DNA of 64,000 bases, from the IMG/VR virus record IMGVR_UViG_3300034073_005193, positions 56,840-120,839 of that record; one strand, written 5' to 3'. The notes under the pieces were generated by a model that ran no database searches, was not told where the DNA came from, and saw only the letters and a list, made by a program, of their open reading frames with translations. Positions 1 to 7,374 of this stretch are shown in pieces. The stretch comes from a virus. The position numbers and the translations under genes are program-made. The number at the start of each line of letters is the position of its first letter. The stretch's first letter is position 1.

Positions 1-1
1 T

Positions 2-547
2 TATGTTGAAAATAAAGGAAAGGTTCTAGCTCCAACTTCGCTTGGGTTTGAAGTTTTCAATCATTTAAATTCAAAATTTAGCTTCATGAACTATGATTAT
101 ACTGCCAGTATGGAGCAGTCTTTGGATAAAATTGAATCGGGCTCATTATCTTATGTTGATTTTTTAAATAATTTTTATAAAGATTTTTCTATAGAATTAG
201 TTAAAACAGAAAAAGAAATTAATAAATCAGCAATAGATAAATGCCCTAAATGCAGCTCTGATAATAAAGAATATATATTTGGCTCAACTCATTATGTATA
301 TTGTAGTACATTTCCAAAATGTGGATATAAATCGAGTTATTCTAAGCAAAATACTGATATAGTAGCTAGTGAAGATAAATTTACTGCGTTTCAAAGTTGC
401 CCAAAATGTAGTGGGTATCTGAGAGCGTACCACTCAAACAGTCAGTGGTCACTTTCATGTGTAAGGAAAGAATGTGATGGTAAATTATCTCCAACAGAAA
501 AACAAGTAAATTTCTATAATAATTTATTAAAATTTAAGAAAGGTTAA
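2..547 (+). CDS. topA: DNA topoisomerase I (type IA), C-terminal part; 5' end outside window
   Basis: Relaxes negatively supercoiled DNA by passing one strand through a transient break. The frame is open from base 2, so this is the last 181 codons of a longer gene and the ATG at 86 is internal. The first visible residues (LAPTSLGFEVFNHL, then YTASMEQSLDKIESG) match the end of the type IA catalytic core: a T-x-LG motif, then YTA-x-ME-x-x-LD-x-I-x-x-G. Two topoisomerase zinc ribbons follow: CPKC near 242-253 with its second cysteine pair near 301-321, and CPKC near 398-409 with its pair near 458-475. The catalytic tyrosine would lie upstream. It starts the operon-like run that continues with bS21, 10 bp downstream. 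I am confident of the family; the full length is unknown. Confidence 0.9.
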   Translation, partial: YVENKGKVLAPTSLGFEVFNHLNSKFSFMNYDYTASMEQSLDKIESGSLSYVDFLNNFYKDFSIELVKTEKEINKSAIDKCPKCSSDNKEYIFGSTHYVYCSTFPKCGYKSSYSKQNTDIVASEDKFTAFQSCPKCSGYLRAYHSNSQWSLSCVRKECDGKLSPTEKQVNFYNNLLKFKKG

Positions 548-557
548 GGGTACGATT

Positions 558-893
558 ATGGCAGCTCCAGGAGACCTCCTTCATTTTAGAGGATTAGAAG
601 TTAAAGTTCACGATAATGATTTTGAAGATGCTTTCAGAAAATTTAAATCATTAGTTCAAAAAGAAAAAATCATTTCAGAATATAAAGAAAAACAAAGATA
701 TGAAAAACCTTCTGATAAAAAAAGAAGAAAGCATCGAGAAGCAATACAAAAACTTATGCTAGCTAAATTACGAGAACAGCAAGTTTTAAGTGGAGAGTGG
801 GATAAAATTCAAGCTAGAAAAGAAGCTCGCAAAAGTAAAAAGATGGAAGAGCGCAAACGAAAAACATCAGATGGCTCCAGCGAGTCCCAATGA
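558..893 (+). CDS. rpsU: Phage-encoded ribosomal protein bS21 with C-terminal extension
   Basis: bS21 is a small-subunit protein that sits by the anti-Shine-Dalgarno end of 16S rRNA and affects mRNA selection. Residues 13-66 fit the family: a V-K-V-x-x-N-D start, F-x-x-A-x-R-x-F-K, then the YEKPSDKKRRKHREA segment matching the conserved YEKP-[ST]-x-x-[RK]-[RK] box. Bacterial bS21 is usually about 58-71 residues; here about 45 further residues, strongly basic then Ser-rich, follow the core. It lies 10 bp after topoisomerase I and shares an ATGA overlap with the next gene. bS21 genes are known from large phages; binding to host 30S subunits and mRNA redirection are inferred. Confidence 0.88.
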   Translation: MAAPGDLLHFRGLEVKVHDNDFEDAFRKFKSLVQKEKIISEYKEKQRYEKPSDKKRRKHREAIQKLMLAKLREQQVLSGEWDKIQARKEARKSKKMEERKRKTSDGSSESQ

Positions 894-1519
894 ATAATAA
901 AAAAGAAGTCTTTATAAGAAATCCAGCCAGACATATTCAAGCGCAAAGCGTTCAAGAAAATTATATTCCCGAATATGTACGTCTTATGGCAGAAGGCAAG
1001 CTTAAAGGTTTACCTCAAGCAGATGAATTGCCAGAGCATCAGGCAAAAATAAGAAATCAAGCTATTAAAGATTTGCAAATGGCTCCTAAAATTACAGTTC
1101 CATCTGTAGGTCAGCAAGATTTGGGTTGGAACAAAAGAGCTTCTTTTTATGATGAGGCATTATCCGATCAGCCTGTATATGATCATAATGTGGTTAGAAA
1201 TGACTTAACATCGGAAGAGCTAGAAGCATTGCATGATCAAATTTCTAAAGAAAGAATTGATTTTGCAAATAAAAATGCAAATAAAGAAGCGTATCAATCT
1301 TTAAAAGAAGAAAAAATATACAATCCTCCTAGCTCCTTAGACCAAGTAAGCAACAATGAAATTGTTGTTATTTCTCAGGGAAAAGTAGTCTTTTCTTCCT
1401 TAAAAGAAGAAGAGGTTAAAGAAAAATTGGCTCATTTAATTTTTGAACAAAATATTAACCCTGATGATGTTGTAGTAATTAAACGACTTCCAATATCTAT
1501 TTCAATTAACTTAGGTTGA
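890..1519 (+). CDS. Hypothetical protein, 209 aa
   Basis: Not recognised. It begins with an ATGA overlap on the bS21 gene, so the two are probably translationally coupled. The product is hydrophilic with no membrane segment or cysteine cluster. The N-terminal half is Pro/Gln-rich (residues 40-85) and the middle is charged and probably helical. The last 60 residues alternate hydrophobic and charged residues (EIVVISQGKVVF, then DDVVVIKRLPISISI), which suggests a small alpha/beta domain. Coupling to bS21 is the only context clue. Confidence 0.6.
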   Translation: MNNKKEVFIRNPARHIQAQSVQENYIPEYVRLMAEGKLKGLPQADELPEHQAKIRNQAIKDLQMAPKITVPSVGQQDLGWNKRASFYDEALSDQPVYDHNVVRNDLTSEELEALHDQISKERIDFANKNANKEAYQSLKEEKIYNPPSSLDQVSNNEIVVISQGKVVFSSLKEEEVKEKLAHLIFEQNINPDDVVVIKRLPISISINLG

Positions 1520-1521
1520 GT

Positions 1522-2064
1522 ATGGAAAGAAAAGCTACAGACATTTTATTAGAATTAGAAGAAAAACTTGAAAAAGTTTTATCCTATGTTGTAAATATGG
1601 ATAATAATTATAAAATAATTATTTCAAGGTTAGATTCTATTAAAAATAATAATTTGCCTGTAGCTAATCTTAGCGTTAATACTTCGGAAAACATAAAATC
1701 TATAGAGAAAAATACATCATTAAATGACACTTTTGTAGAGGTCAATTCTATTGATGAAAAATCTAAGCATGAAAAAGTAAGAGTGAGTCAAGTTGTTAAG
1801 TATCCTAAAAGTAAAAATGTCAAACAAAACAATGTTGTTTTAGCTCTGGTAAAAATATACGATTCAAAAGGCTTAGACGCCGGGACAGTTGTCGCAGAGA
1901 ACAGAACAGATCAAAACGGAAGATGGAAAGTTGATTTATCTCCAGGTCAGTATCATGTTCACATTACAAAGCCAGCTTCTACTCAAAAGCCCCAAATAGA
2001 TCATTATTTTCCCATCTCAGTAGATGGAGAAAAATCTTCTTTAGACTTAGAACCTATTGGATGA
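1522..2064 (+). CDS. Hypothetical protein with C-terminal carboxypeptidase-regulatory-like beta domain
   Basis: An N-terminal helical segment (about 40 residues, coiled-coil-like) and a polar linker precede a beta-sandwich-like domain over the last 80 residues. That domain reads A-L-V-K-I-Y-D-x-x-G, then T-D-Q-N-G-R-W-x-V-D-L-x-P-G-x-Y-x-V. This is the pattern of CarboxypepD_reg/Cna-B-type domains, which occur in surface and virion proteins. The frame extends to a TTG at 1516, but ATG 1522 is the better start; it lies just after the previous stop. A structural role is possible but unproven. Confidence 0.55.
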   Translation: MERKATDILLELEEKLEKVLSYVVNMDNNYKIIISRLDSIKNNNLPVANLSVNTSENIKSIEKNTSLNDTFVEVNSIDEKSKHEKVRVSQVVKYPKSKNVKQNNVVLALVKIYDSKGLDAGTVVAENRTDQNGRWKVDLSPGQYHVHITKPASTQKPQIDHYFPISVDGEKSSLDLEPIG

Positions 2065-2073
2065 TTGGACATT

Positions 2074-2436
2074 ATGAAGAAGAATACAAAATGGAAATCT
2101 TCTAAAGAAGTTTTAAATAAAAAAAAAGCTCTAAATAAACTCTTAGATGATAAGAAAAAAATAGAATTAGAAATTAAAAAAACATCTTCAACATTAGAAG
2201 AGATTGAAAATAAAAAATTCTCAGAAGATGCAATGAATAAATTACCAATAGAGTCATTGCAAGACTTGTATCATAAAAATGAATCGCCAACTGAGGTCAT
2301 TGAGAATCATTCTAAAGAAAGAAAAAAACAATTAAAGTTTTTTGATGAAATCTCAAGCTTAGAGCATGAAATTTATCAAGCAAAAATTGATTTAACTATT
2401 GAAAAAATTAATAATTTACTAGAAAAAATAAATTAA
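2074..2436 (+). CDS. Hypothetical coiled-coil protein, about 120 aa
   Basis: Almost entirely charged helix, rich in Lys and Glu, with heptad-like spacing of Leu and Ile over residues 10-60 and 85-118. I recognise no domain. The open frame begins with a TTG at 2065, but ATG 2074 is the likelier start. It sits directly after the beta-domain protein and 4 bp before the methyltransferase gene. Confidence 0.5.
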   Translation: MKKNTKWKSSKEVLNKKKALNKLLDDKKKIELEIKKTSSTLEEIENKKFSEDAMNKLPIESLQDLYHKNESPTEVIENHSKERKKQLKFFDEISSLEHEIYQAKIDLTIEKINNLLEKIN

Positions 2437-2440
2437 AATT

Positions 2441-3130
2441 ATGAATAAATATAATATAATTTGTATTGATTGTCCCTGGAGCTTTTCTGATAAGCTAGAG
2501 ATGTCAGACGTAGCTCGCAGCTCTGAATCTCAATATCCAGTATTAAATATTGAAGAATTAAAAAAATTAAGAATTAATGACATAGCAGCAGAAGATGCTT
2601 TAATAGTATCATGGACGCCATCTTCTTTATTACAAGAGGGGCTAGACTGCTTAAAAAGTTGGAATTTTAGACAGACCCAAATGGTCGTTTGGAATAAAAC
2701 AAATAAAGATCCTTTTAAAAGTATTAAAAATAAGTTGAAGAAAATAGATTTAAACGATAAATCTAATATTGATAAAATTTTTAATGATTTTAATTACAAT
2801 GATTTAATGGGATTTGGGATGGGTAGGATGTGGAGGAATTGTCATGAAATTGCTCTAGTAGGCGTTAGAGGTAAAATTTATAAGCACTTAAAAAACAAAT
2901 CTCAAAGAACTGTTCATTTTGGAATTAATGAAAAACATTCTAAGAAACCAGAACATATCCAAGATCAATTAGATTTAATGTTTCCAGATCCATCTCTAAA
3001 AAAGATAGAGGTTTTTGCAAGAAGATTAAAAGAAGGTTGGACATGTATTGGAAATGAAGTATGCTCTGGCAAAGATATACGAGAATCTATAAATGAACTA
3101 TTATTTGATAAGGTTTGCGATAGCATATGA
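2441..3130 (+). CDS. MT-A70 family adenine methyltransferase
   Basis: Transfers a methyl group from S-adenosylmethionine to N6 of adenine, most likely in phage DNA. The product opens with a strand and catalytic loop reading IICIDCPWSF, where the family usually has D-P-P-W (residues 10-13; Cys replaces the first Pro). It then has Y-P-x-L-N-I-E-E-L-K and a strand with the aromatic pair VSWTP. The C-terminal block is typical of MT-A70: H-S-K-K-P-E-H-I then K-K-I-E-V-F-A-R-R-x-x-x-G-W-x-x-x-G-N-E. It overlaps the HNH gene by 4 bp. A protective modification against host restriction is the usual role; target site unknown. Confidence 0.82.
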   Translation: MNKYNIICIDCPWSFSDKLEMSDVARSSESQYPVLNIEELKKLRINDIAAEDALIVSWTPSSLLQEGLDCLKSWNFRQTQMVVWNKTNKDPFKSIKNKLKKIDLNDKSNIDKIFNDFNYNDLMGFGMGRMWRNCHEIALVGVRGKIYKHLKNKSQRTVHFGINEKHSKKPEHIQDQLDLMFPDPSLKKIEVFARRLKEGWTCIGNEVCSGKDIRESINELLFDKVCDSI

Positions 3131-3627
3131 ATGCTTTGTTGTTAAGTTATTCATATGAGCCAATTTCTTTTATTTCCGAAAGAAAAGCATTAAAAATGCT
3201 TTGTTTGGGAAAAATTGAAATTTTATCTTCATGGGAAGATCAAACTATCATTTCTAATAACAAATTAAATTATCCATCAGTGGTTAGATTGGTTTATAAA
3301 AATAGATGGATGCCAAAAATTGCAAAATTTAATAGAAAAGCAATCTTAAAAAGAGATTATTATATTTGTCAATATTGTGGATATGCAGGGACTTCAGCTC
3401 AATTAAGCATAGATCACATTGTTCCACGTTCTTGTGGAGGTCCCAACTCTTTTGATAATTGTGTAACTTCTTGTCACCCGTGTAATTCAAGAAAAAAAAA
3501 TAGAACACCAGAGCAAGCAGGAATGAAATTATTAAATAAGCCAGAGGCTCCTAAACGTTTTATTGTAAACGAATATAGGAGCCTCTCTATTGTGCATCCA
3601 GATTGGAAATTTTATTTAGGAGCCTAA
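3127..3627 (+). CDS. HNH endonuclease
   Basis: A stand-alone HNH nuclease of 166 residues, a normal length for the family. The zinc-supported beta-beta-alpha fold is visible: C81-x-x-C84, the catalytic D96-H97 (S-I-D-H-I-V-P), N111 and the second pair C116-x-x-C119 followed by N-x-R-K. The N-terminal 70 residues match the usual leader of this family (Y-E-P-I-S, R-K-A-L-K-M-L). It overlaps the methyltransferase by 4 bp, so a modification/nuclease pair is possible, as is a free-standing homing-type nuclease. Its 3' end contains a strong inverted repeat and meets the convergent gene on the other strand. Confidence 0.82.
   Translation: MNALLLSYSYEPISFISERKALKMLCLGKIEILSSWEDQTIISNNKLNYPSVVRLVYKNRWMPKIAKFNRKAILKRDYYICQYCGYAGTSAQLSIDHIVPRSCGGPNSFDNCVTSCHPCNSRKKNRTPEQAGMKLLNKPEAPKRFIVNEYRSLSIVHPDWKFYLGA
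3543..3586. terminator. Inverted repeat inside the end of the HNH gene; possible terminator for the leftward transcript
   Basis: AGAGGCTCCTA at 3543-3553 is repeated inverted as TAGGAGCCTCT at 3576-3586 (11 bp, perfect), with a second short inverted pair (CGTTT/AAACG) in the loop. Two convergent genes end about 40 bp to the right. Read on the minus strand the hairpin is followed by a weak T-rich tract, so it may stop the transcript of the 3624-4352 gene. No strong T run is present. Confidence 0.4.
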
Positions 3628-4352
3628 ATTTCAGATGGCTTCCACCTATATCCTGAAGGCGCAGATGGATAGCCTTCTACCCATTCAGGACCGCCCGATT
3701 CACCAGCGTCAGTAGCAGATTCTCCAGCCCCCGTGTTTCCAGTTCCTGTTAAACTTTCCACCCTTTGTACTTTTTCAGATAGCGATTGTTCTTTCCGGAA
3801 ATCATCGGAAGGACCAACTGTATCTTCCTCCAAATTTACTGACTCAGTTTTATCGTTTGTTGTAGGCACTCTGCTTCTATATGCTTTAAGTTTTGCAGCC
3901 TCGTTTGCAGCATCTCTTGCTGCTGCCGATTCGCTCTGAGGACCCATATCCATTGGTACAACCTGACCCAAGGCTGCTGTAATAGCCTCTACATGTTTCA
4001 TGTAGTTTTTGAAATTTGGAGAAGAATAAGCCATGATACTTAAATCATTTAATTGAGATTTAATACCTCTGCCTCTTGCATCTAATCTATCCTTCATTAT
4101 AGTAGCACTCATTCCTTGAGTGAATAAAGTATTTGTAAATATAGCTAATGAATTTAGCAATGTATTGCATTTATTTCTGAACGCAATAATGTCGTCTGAT
4201 CCGCCCGTCTCATCGGCAGGAGACACTGAGCTTTTTACTTTGCTACATAATTCTTTAGCTGCGTTATGCGCCAAGATTGCATATCTATAATTTGCTTTGG
4301 CGTTCATTGCTAATTTGACTTGATAATAATTTGCGACTTTTAAAATACTCAT
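3624..4352 (-). CDS. Hypothetical protein with virion-type N-terminus, 242 aa
   Basis: Not recognised. I chose the ATG at 4352 (product begins MSILKVANYYQ) because the upstream extension to 4412 covers the divergent promoter gap. The N-terminal half is helical. The C-terminal half is Gly/Ser/Glu-rich and disordered-looking, ending in GYRWKPSEI. The leader L-K-V-A resembles those of the structural proteins at 35785, 44899, 47601 and 48671, so it may be packaged in the head. It is one of only two convincing minus-strand genes and may be transcribed separately. Confidence 0.6.
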   Translation of the reverse strand: MSILKVANYYQVKLAMNAKANYRYAILAHNAAKELCSKVKSSVSPADETGGSDDIIAFRNKCNTLLNSLAIFTNTLFTQGMSATIMKDRLDARGRGIKSQLNDLSIMAYSSPNFKNYMKHVEAITAALGQVVPMDMGPQSESAAARDAANEAAKLKAYRSRVPTTNDKTESVNLEEDTVGPSDDFRKEQSLSEKVQRVESLTGTGNTGAGESATDAGESGGPEWVEGYPSAPSGYRWKPSEI

Positions 4353-4425
4353 GTTCTTATGTTTATTAATGCATATGATTATAGAAAAAATATTATTTTT
4401 TTCATCTAACATTTAAGGAATAATT
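4353..4425. promoter_or_regulatory. Divergent intergenic region with candidate promoter on the minus strand
   Basis: This 73-bp gap separates the minus-strand gene starting at 4352 from the plus-strand gene at 4426. Read leftward it contains TATAAT, then CATATGCATTAATAAA, about 20-45 bases before the minus-strand ATG. Read rightward it ends AAGGAATAATT before ATG 4426, a good ribosome-binding site. The element assignment is by eye. Confidence 0.4.
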
Positions 4426-5451
4426 ATGAACAGTGAAAAGATAGATAAGACAAAAATAATTTTAATAGCTTGCATCCTATTTTTATTAGGAATTTTAATT
4501 TTTTTGACGTGTTCCGTTAGAGAAATTAAACAATCCTTAAAAGAATCTCAAGAGAAACTTGCTACAAATACTATTCAAATGAAAGATCTTGAGGATTCTA
4601 TTAAACGTAGCCAATCTTCTTATGTTACTCAAGGATCTTTAGAAAAATCACTTTCAGAACTGGGAATGGACAAAGTAAAAGAAGATTTGGATTCTTTAGA
4701 TGCTAAGTTGGTGGCAATAAATAAAATTTTGACAAAAACTCCAGGTCTTTACATTACAAACGTTCCAAGCACTGGAAGTAAGCCAAAACCTCCAAGCGAG
4801 CCTTTTATTCCCCCTCAATTACCATGTGTTTCTGGAACTTGCCCTAACCCAGATGTATATGGATACTTGAACAATGAAAAAATCCTATCTATTGATGAAC
4901 CTTTTGAAAATATGGCTGTGCCTTTTGGTAAAACTTCATTTAAGGCATGGCAAGAAAAGCCTTGGACTTTACAGATATTTCCAAGGGGCTATCATGTAAG
5001 CAATGTATTAAGTCAAAATGAAGATGGTCAATATATTGTTCATAATAAGTTTGAAATTGAAGTAGAGGGTAAAAAATATCCAGTTAAAATTTCAGAGTCT
5101 ACCACCACTCAAGAGGTAAATGATTCTGAATTTTGGTTTAATCCTAAATTGTATTTAGGCATAGGGGCTGGCGTTACAGTCACGCCAGAATTAAGAGCAG
5201 AAGTAGTTCCGTCATTGAATGTTTCAATGTTTTCTTATGGACCTAATAAAAAAGAATCTACATTTAGTATGTTGGGTGTGGGAATTTCTGCTCATACTCA
5301 AAATTTAGCACCCGCTATATCGATTTCTCCAGTCAATTATAATGTCGGAGAAGTTTTGCCGTTGATAGATAATTTATTCATTGGACCGACAGTCGCTATA
5401 GATACAAATGCAAATGTTTCAATCTCTGGTTCCGTCCAAGTCGGTCTTTAA
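4426..5451 (+). CDS. Membrane-anchored protein with coiled coil and beta-rich C-terminus, 341 aa
   Basis: One N-terminal membrane segment is clear (residues 10-28, IILIACILFLLGILIFLTC), followed by a coiled coil (about 30-100) and a Pro-rich linker (about 110-135). A globular region has two close cysteines (CVSGTC), and the last 100 residues are Gly-rich alternating strands. The charged start before the helix suggests insertion with the bulk outside the cytoplasm. Good RBS AAGGA 7 bp upstream. Function unknown; an envelope protein made during infection or a lysis-related protein are both possible. The Cys following the helix is not in a convincing lipobox. Confidence 0.6.
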   Translation: MNSEKIDKTKIILIACILFLLGILIFLTCSVREIKQSLKESQEKLATNTIQMKDLEDSIKRSQSSYVTQGSLEKSLSELGMDKVKEDLDSLDAKLVAINKILTKTPGLYITNVPSTGSKPKPPSEPFIPPQLPCVSGTCPNPDVYGYLNNEKILSIDEPFENMAVPFGKTSFKAWQEKPWTLQIFPRGYHVSNVLSQNEDGQYIVHNKFEIEVEGKKYPVKISESTTTQEVNDSEFWFNPKLYLGIGAGVTVTPELRAEVVPSLNVSMFSYGPNKKESTFSMLGVGISAHTQNLAPAISISPVNYNVGEVLPLIDNLFIGPTVAIDTNANVSISGSVQVGL

Positions 5452-5471
5452 TTTCAATCAATGAAATTGCA

Positions 5472-5478
5472 TATTAAT
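5472..5478 (+). promoter_or_regulatory. TATTAAT motif before the 5504 gene
   Basis: One of six intergenic copies of TATTAAT. It sits between the stop of the membrane protein and the SD (CTAAGGAG, 5491-5498) of the small gene at 5504. A small AT-rich inverted repeat (AATTTCA/TGAAATT, 5450-5468) precedes it. A role as a promoter core is inferred from recurrence and position only. Confidence 0.35.
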
Positions 5479-5503
5479 GTAAGCTTTCCTCTAAGGAGTT
5501 ACT

Positions 5504-5632
5504 ATGAATCAATCAGATCAATTTCAACATCTCTACTTAGAAGAATATTGCGTAAATTATAGAAAAGAGAAAGAAGAACTTAATGAAGAGAAAAGAGTCG
5601 AAGTCATCCAGGTCTTCGGTCAAGAAGAATAA
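5504..5632 (+). CDS. Small hypothetical protein, 42 aa
   Basis: A short frame beginning MNQSDQFQHLYLEEY and ending VFGQEE, hydrophilic and acidic. Support comes from a near-consensus ribosome-binding site (AAGGAG, 6 bp before the ATG) and a TATTAAT promoter-like motif upstream. A hairpin follows 35 bp after its stop. No family recognised. Confidence 0.5.
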   Translation: MNQSDQFQHLYLEEYCVNYRKEKEELNEEKRVEVIQVFGQEE

Positions 5633-5666
5633 ATCCAATGCTTCGCCCAATAGATTTCTGTTAAAG

Positions 5667-5719
5667 AAAGGCAAGGATTTATTTATTATTAATAAATTCA
5701 TGTTAGATTCCTTGCCTTT
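5667..5719 (+). terminator. 11-bp hairpin enclosing a TATTAAT motif
   Basis: AAAGGCAAGGA (5667-5677) pairs perfectly with TCCTTGCCTTT (5709-5719). The 31-base loop carries TATTAAT at 5687-5693. It lies between the 42-aa gene and the gene starting at 5736. It could terminate the upstream transcript while the loop motif starts the next one. Confidence 0.45.
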
Positions 5720-5735
5720 TCAAGAAGTTTTAATT

Positions 5736-5933
5736 ATGGCAGAACATACATATGAAGAAGTAAAAAAACAATTATACTTAGATGCAATCTCTGGAGATCA
5801 TTTCATTCAAGAAATGAAAGTTGTCGAGGCTTTACATCAAGGGCTGATGGAGCTATACTCTAGGCACCCGATCTTGGAAAATTACGTACAAGATCAAAGC
5901 AAATTCAAATCAATTAAAGAAAATTTAGCATAG
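5736..5933 (+). CDS. Small hypothetical protein, 65 aa
   Basis: Product MAEHTYEEVKKQLYLD... is a short acidic, mostly helical protein of unknown function. The frame is open back to 5583, but that stretch overlaps the 42-aa gene and a hairpin and encodes an unlikely basic Ser/Lys-rich leader. I therefore prefer ATG 5736 with AAGAAG upstream. It precedes the IF-3 gene by 18 bp and is probably cotranscribed with it. Confidence 0.55.
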   Translation: MAEHTYEEVKKQLYLDAISGDHFIQEMKVVEALHQGLMELYSRHPILENYVQDQSKFKSIKENLA

Positions 5934-5951
5934 GAGTTAATTTTAAATTAT

Positions 5952-6494
5952 ATGAAAAATACTTTGGAGCGGGATCGTGAGCGTTGGTTCGTTAATTCGG
6001 CTATTCGAGTGCCAAAAGTCATTTGTATCAATTCAGATGACAAGAACTTAGGCGCTCTCATCACTAGGGATGCTTTGAAGCTTGCTCAAGAGCAAGGCTT
6101 GGATTTAGTTCAACTGAGCCCGCCATCAAAAGATAAGCCGCCCACTTGTAAAATTATGGACTTTAGCAAGTTTAAATATGAAACTTCTAAAAAGAAAAAA
6201 GAAGCTGATAAAAAGCAGCGAGAATCCATTGTCAAAGTTAAAGAAATTAAATTCAAACCAACTACAGGCGCTCACGATTTAGAGATTAAAGCTAAGCAGG
6301 CAGAAAAATTTCTTCAAGAAAACATCAAGGTTAAGATTGCTATTCTATTTGTTGGTCGAGCAATCACTCATCAAGAACTTGGCACTCAAACTCTTGAGCA
6401 ATTTTTAAGCTTTCTTCCAGAAAATTCATTTAAAATTGATGGAAATATTTCTTGGGAAGGAAAAGAACTTACATTGATAATTATGAAGCCATGA
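5952..6494 (+). CDS. infC: Translation initiation factor IF-3
   Basis: IF-3 binds the 30S subunit, keeps it from joining 50S too early and checks initiator tRNA and start codon. The product is 180 residues, the length of bacterial IF-3, and both domains are visible. The N-domain has L-G-A-L-I-T-x-x-A-L-x-L-A-x-E-x-G-L-D-L-V-x-L-S-P, P-T-C-K-I-M-D-F-x-K-F-x-Y-E, then the Lys-rich linker helix. The C-domain has V-K-E-I-K-F-x-P-T-x-x-x-H-D-L-x-x-K, A-x-K-F-L-x-E-x-x-K-V-K and a G-R-A-I-T-H-Q-E-L-G stretch. It overlaps the deformylase gene as ATGA. Translation initiation factors have been reported in huge phages; preference for phage mRNA is inferred. Confidence 0.93.
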   Translation: MKNTLERDRERWFVNSAIRVPKVICINSDDKNLGALITRDALKLAQEQGLDLVQLSPPSKDKPPTCKIMDFSKFKYETSKKKKEADKKQRESIVKVKEIKFKPTTGAHDLEIKAKQAEKFLQENIKVKIAILFVGRAITHQELGTQTLEQFLSFLPENSFKIDGNISWEGKELTLIIMKP

Positions 6495-6940
6495 TTCTTA
6501 CAGATGAAGAAACGGTAAGATCTTTAGGTCTTGCGGCTGAAGAAGTTTATAAGAATGAAATTGAAGATCTAAAAAGTATCTTAGAAAAAGAACTTCTTCT
6601 CTCTGAGAAGAGTGGAGTACCAGGAATAGGATTAGCATGCCCTCAAATTGGAATTCCTAAAAAAATGGCTATAATTAGAATGCCTGGAAAGACTTTTTTT
6701 TATGCAGATTTAGTCAATCCAGTTATTGAAGAGAAATATGATTTAAGTATATTTGATGGGGAGGGGTGCTTATCTTTTCCTGGTCTTTCTGGAAGAACTC
6801 AAAGATACCAAGAAATAAAAGTAAAAAATTTACTAGGATTTCCTAAAAAATTTATTGCAACTGGATTGCCAGCAGTATGCATTCAACATGAAATAGATCA
6901 TTTGCACGGAATAGTACTGCCCGATTTAATTAAAGGATAA
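6491..6940 (+). CDS. def: Peptide deformylase
   Basis: Removes the formyl group from the first methionine of new proteins as they leave the ribosome. All three family motifs are present: GIGLACPQ (residues 45-52; one Ala of the GxGLAAxQ consensus is Cys), EGCLS (91-95) with the metal-binding Cys93, and HEIDH (133-137) with both metal histidines and the catalytic Glu. At 149 residues it is a compact form. The frame extends upstream to 6452, but ATG 6491 overlaps the IF-3 stop as ATGA and suits the family N-terminus, so coupled translation with IF-3 is likely. Phage deformylases are known, mainly from marine phages. Confidence 0.92.
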   Translation: MILTDEETVRSLGLAAEEVYKNEIEDLKSILEKELLLSEKSGVPGIGLACPQIGIPKKMAIIRMPGKTFFYADLVNPVIEEKYDLSIFDGEGCLSFPGLSGRTQRYQEIKVKNLLGFPKKFIATGLPAVCIQHEIDHLHGIVLPDLIKG

Positions 6941-6941
6941 T

Positions 6942-7118
6942 ATGCAGAATAATAATGATAATTTACTTTTATTTAAAAATTTATTAATTGAAATGGCTGT
7001 GCGAGTAGCTACTTTAGAAAAAGTCTTATTAGATAAGGACCTCATCTCATTAGATGACTTATCATCTGCAGACGAAAAACTAAATAAAGAAATAACCAAC
7101 ATTATTAATGAAAAATAA
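6942..7118 (+). CDS. Small hypothetical protein, 58 aa
   Basis: A short frame starting one base after the deformylase stop, with AAAGGA just before the ATG inside the end of the deformylase gene. The product is acidic and helical (MQNNNDNLLLFKNLL... ending INEK), with heptad-like Leu/Val spacing. Its end overlaps the next start by 11 bp. No family recognised; spacing and RBS support it. Confidence 0.5.
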   Translation: MQNNNDNLLLFKNLLIEMAVRVATLEKVLLDKDLISLDDLSSADEKLNKEITNIINEK

Positions 7119-7374
7119 TATTACTTTAATATGTGAAAATTTAAAAAATAAAAAAATAAAAAATAAATTTTTTTCTTTAAAAAAAGAATTTTCTGAGATT
7201 GATTTTAAGATAATATCATATCATGAAGATGATTCTTTTGATCAAGATATTAAATTTCTTCCTTCCTGGGTTATAAGTATTAATAATACCACAGATATAG
7301 TGGAGGGTGATGTTTTAATATCTCCGCTAAGATCTTTAATAAAGAAAAAATTAAGAAAGGAAAGTTATGACTAA
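7108..7374 (+). CDS. Hypothetical protein, 88 aa, possibly thioredoxin-like fold without CxxC
   Basis: Alternating strands and helices (ITLICENL, then DFKIISYHEDD, then FLPSWVISINN, VEGDVLISPL) resemble the later half of a thioredoxin/glutaredoxin fold, including a cis-Pro-like L-P-S position. No CxxC active site exists, so a redox role is unlikely. It overlaps both neighbours by a few bases. The fold comparison is tentative. Confidence 0.5.
   Translation: MKNNITLICENLKNKKIKNKFFSLKKEFSEIDFKIISYHEDDSFDQDIKFLPSWVISINNTTDIVEGDVLISPLRSLIKKKLRKESYD

Noticed and set aside
5583-5735. Longer form of the 5736 gene starting at 5583.
   Set aside because: It overlaps the SD-supported 42-aa gene and the hairpin, and encodes an unlikely Ser/Lys-rich leader.
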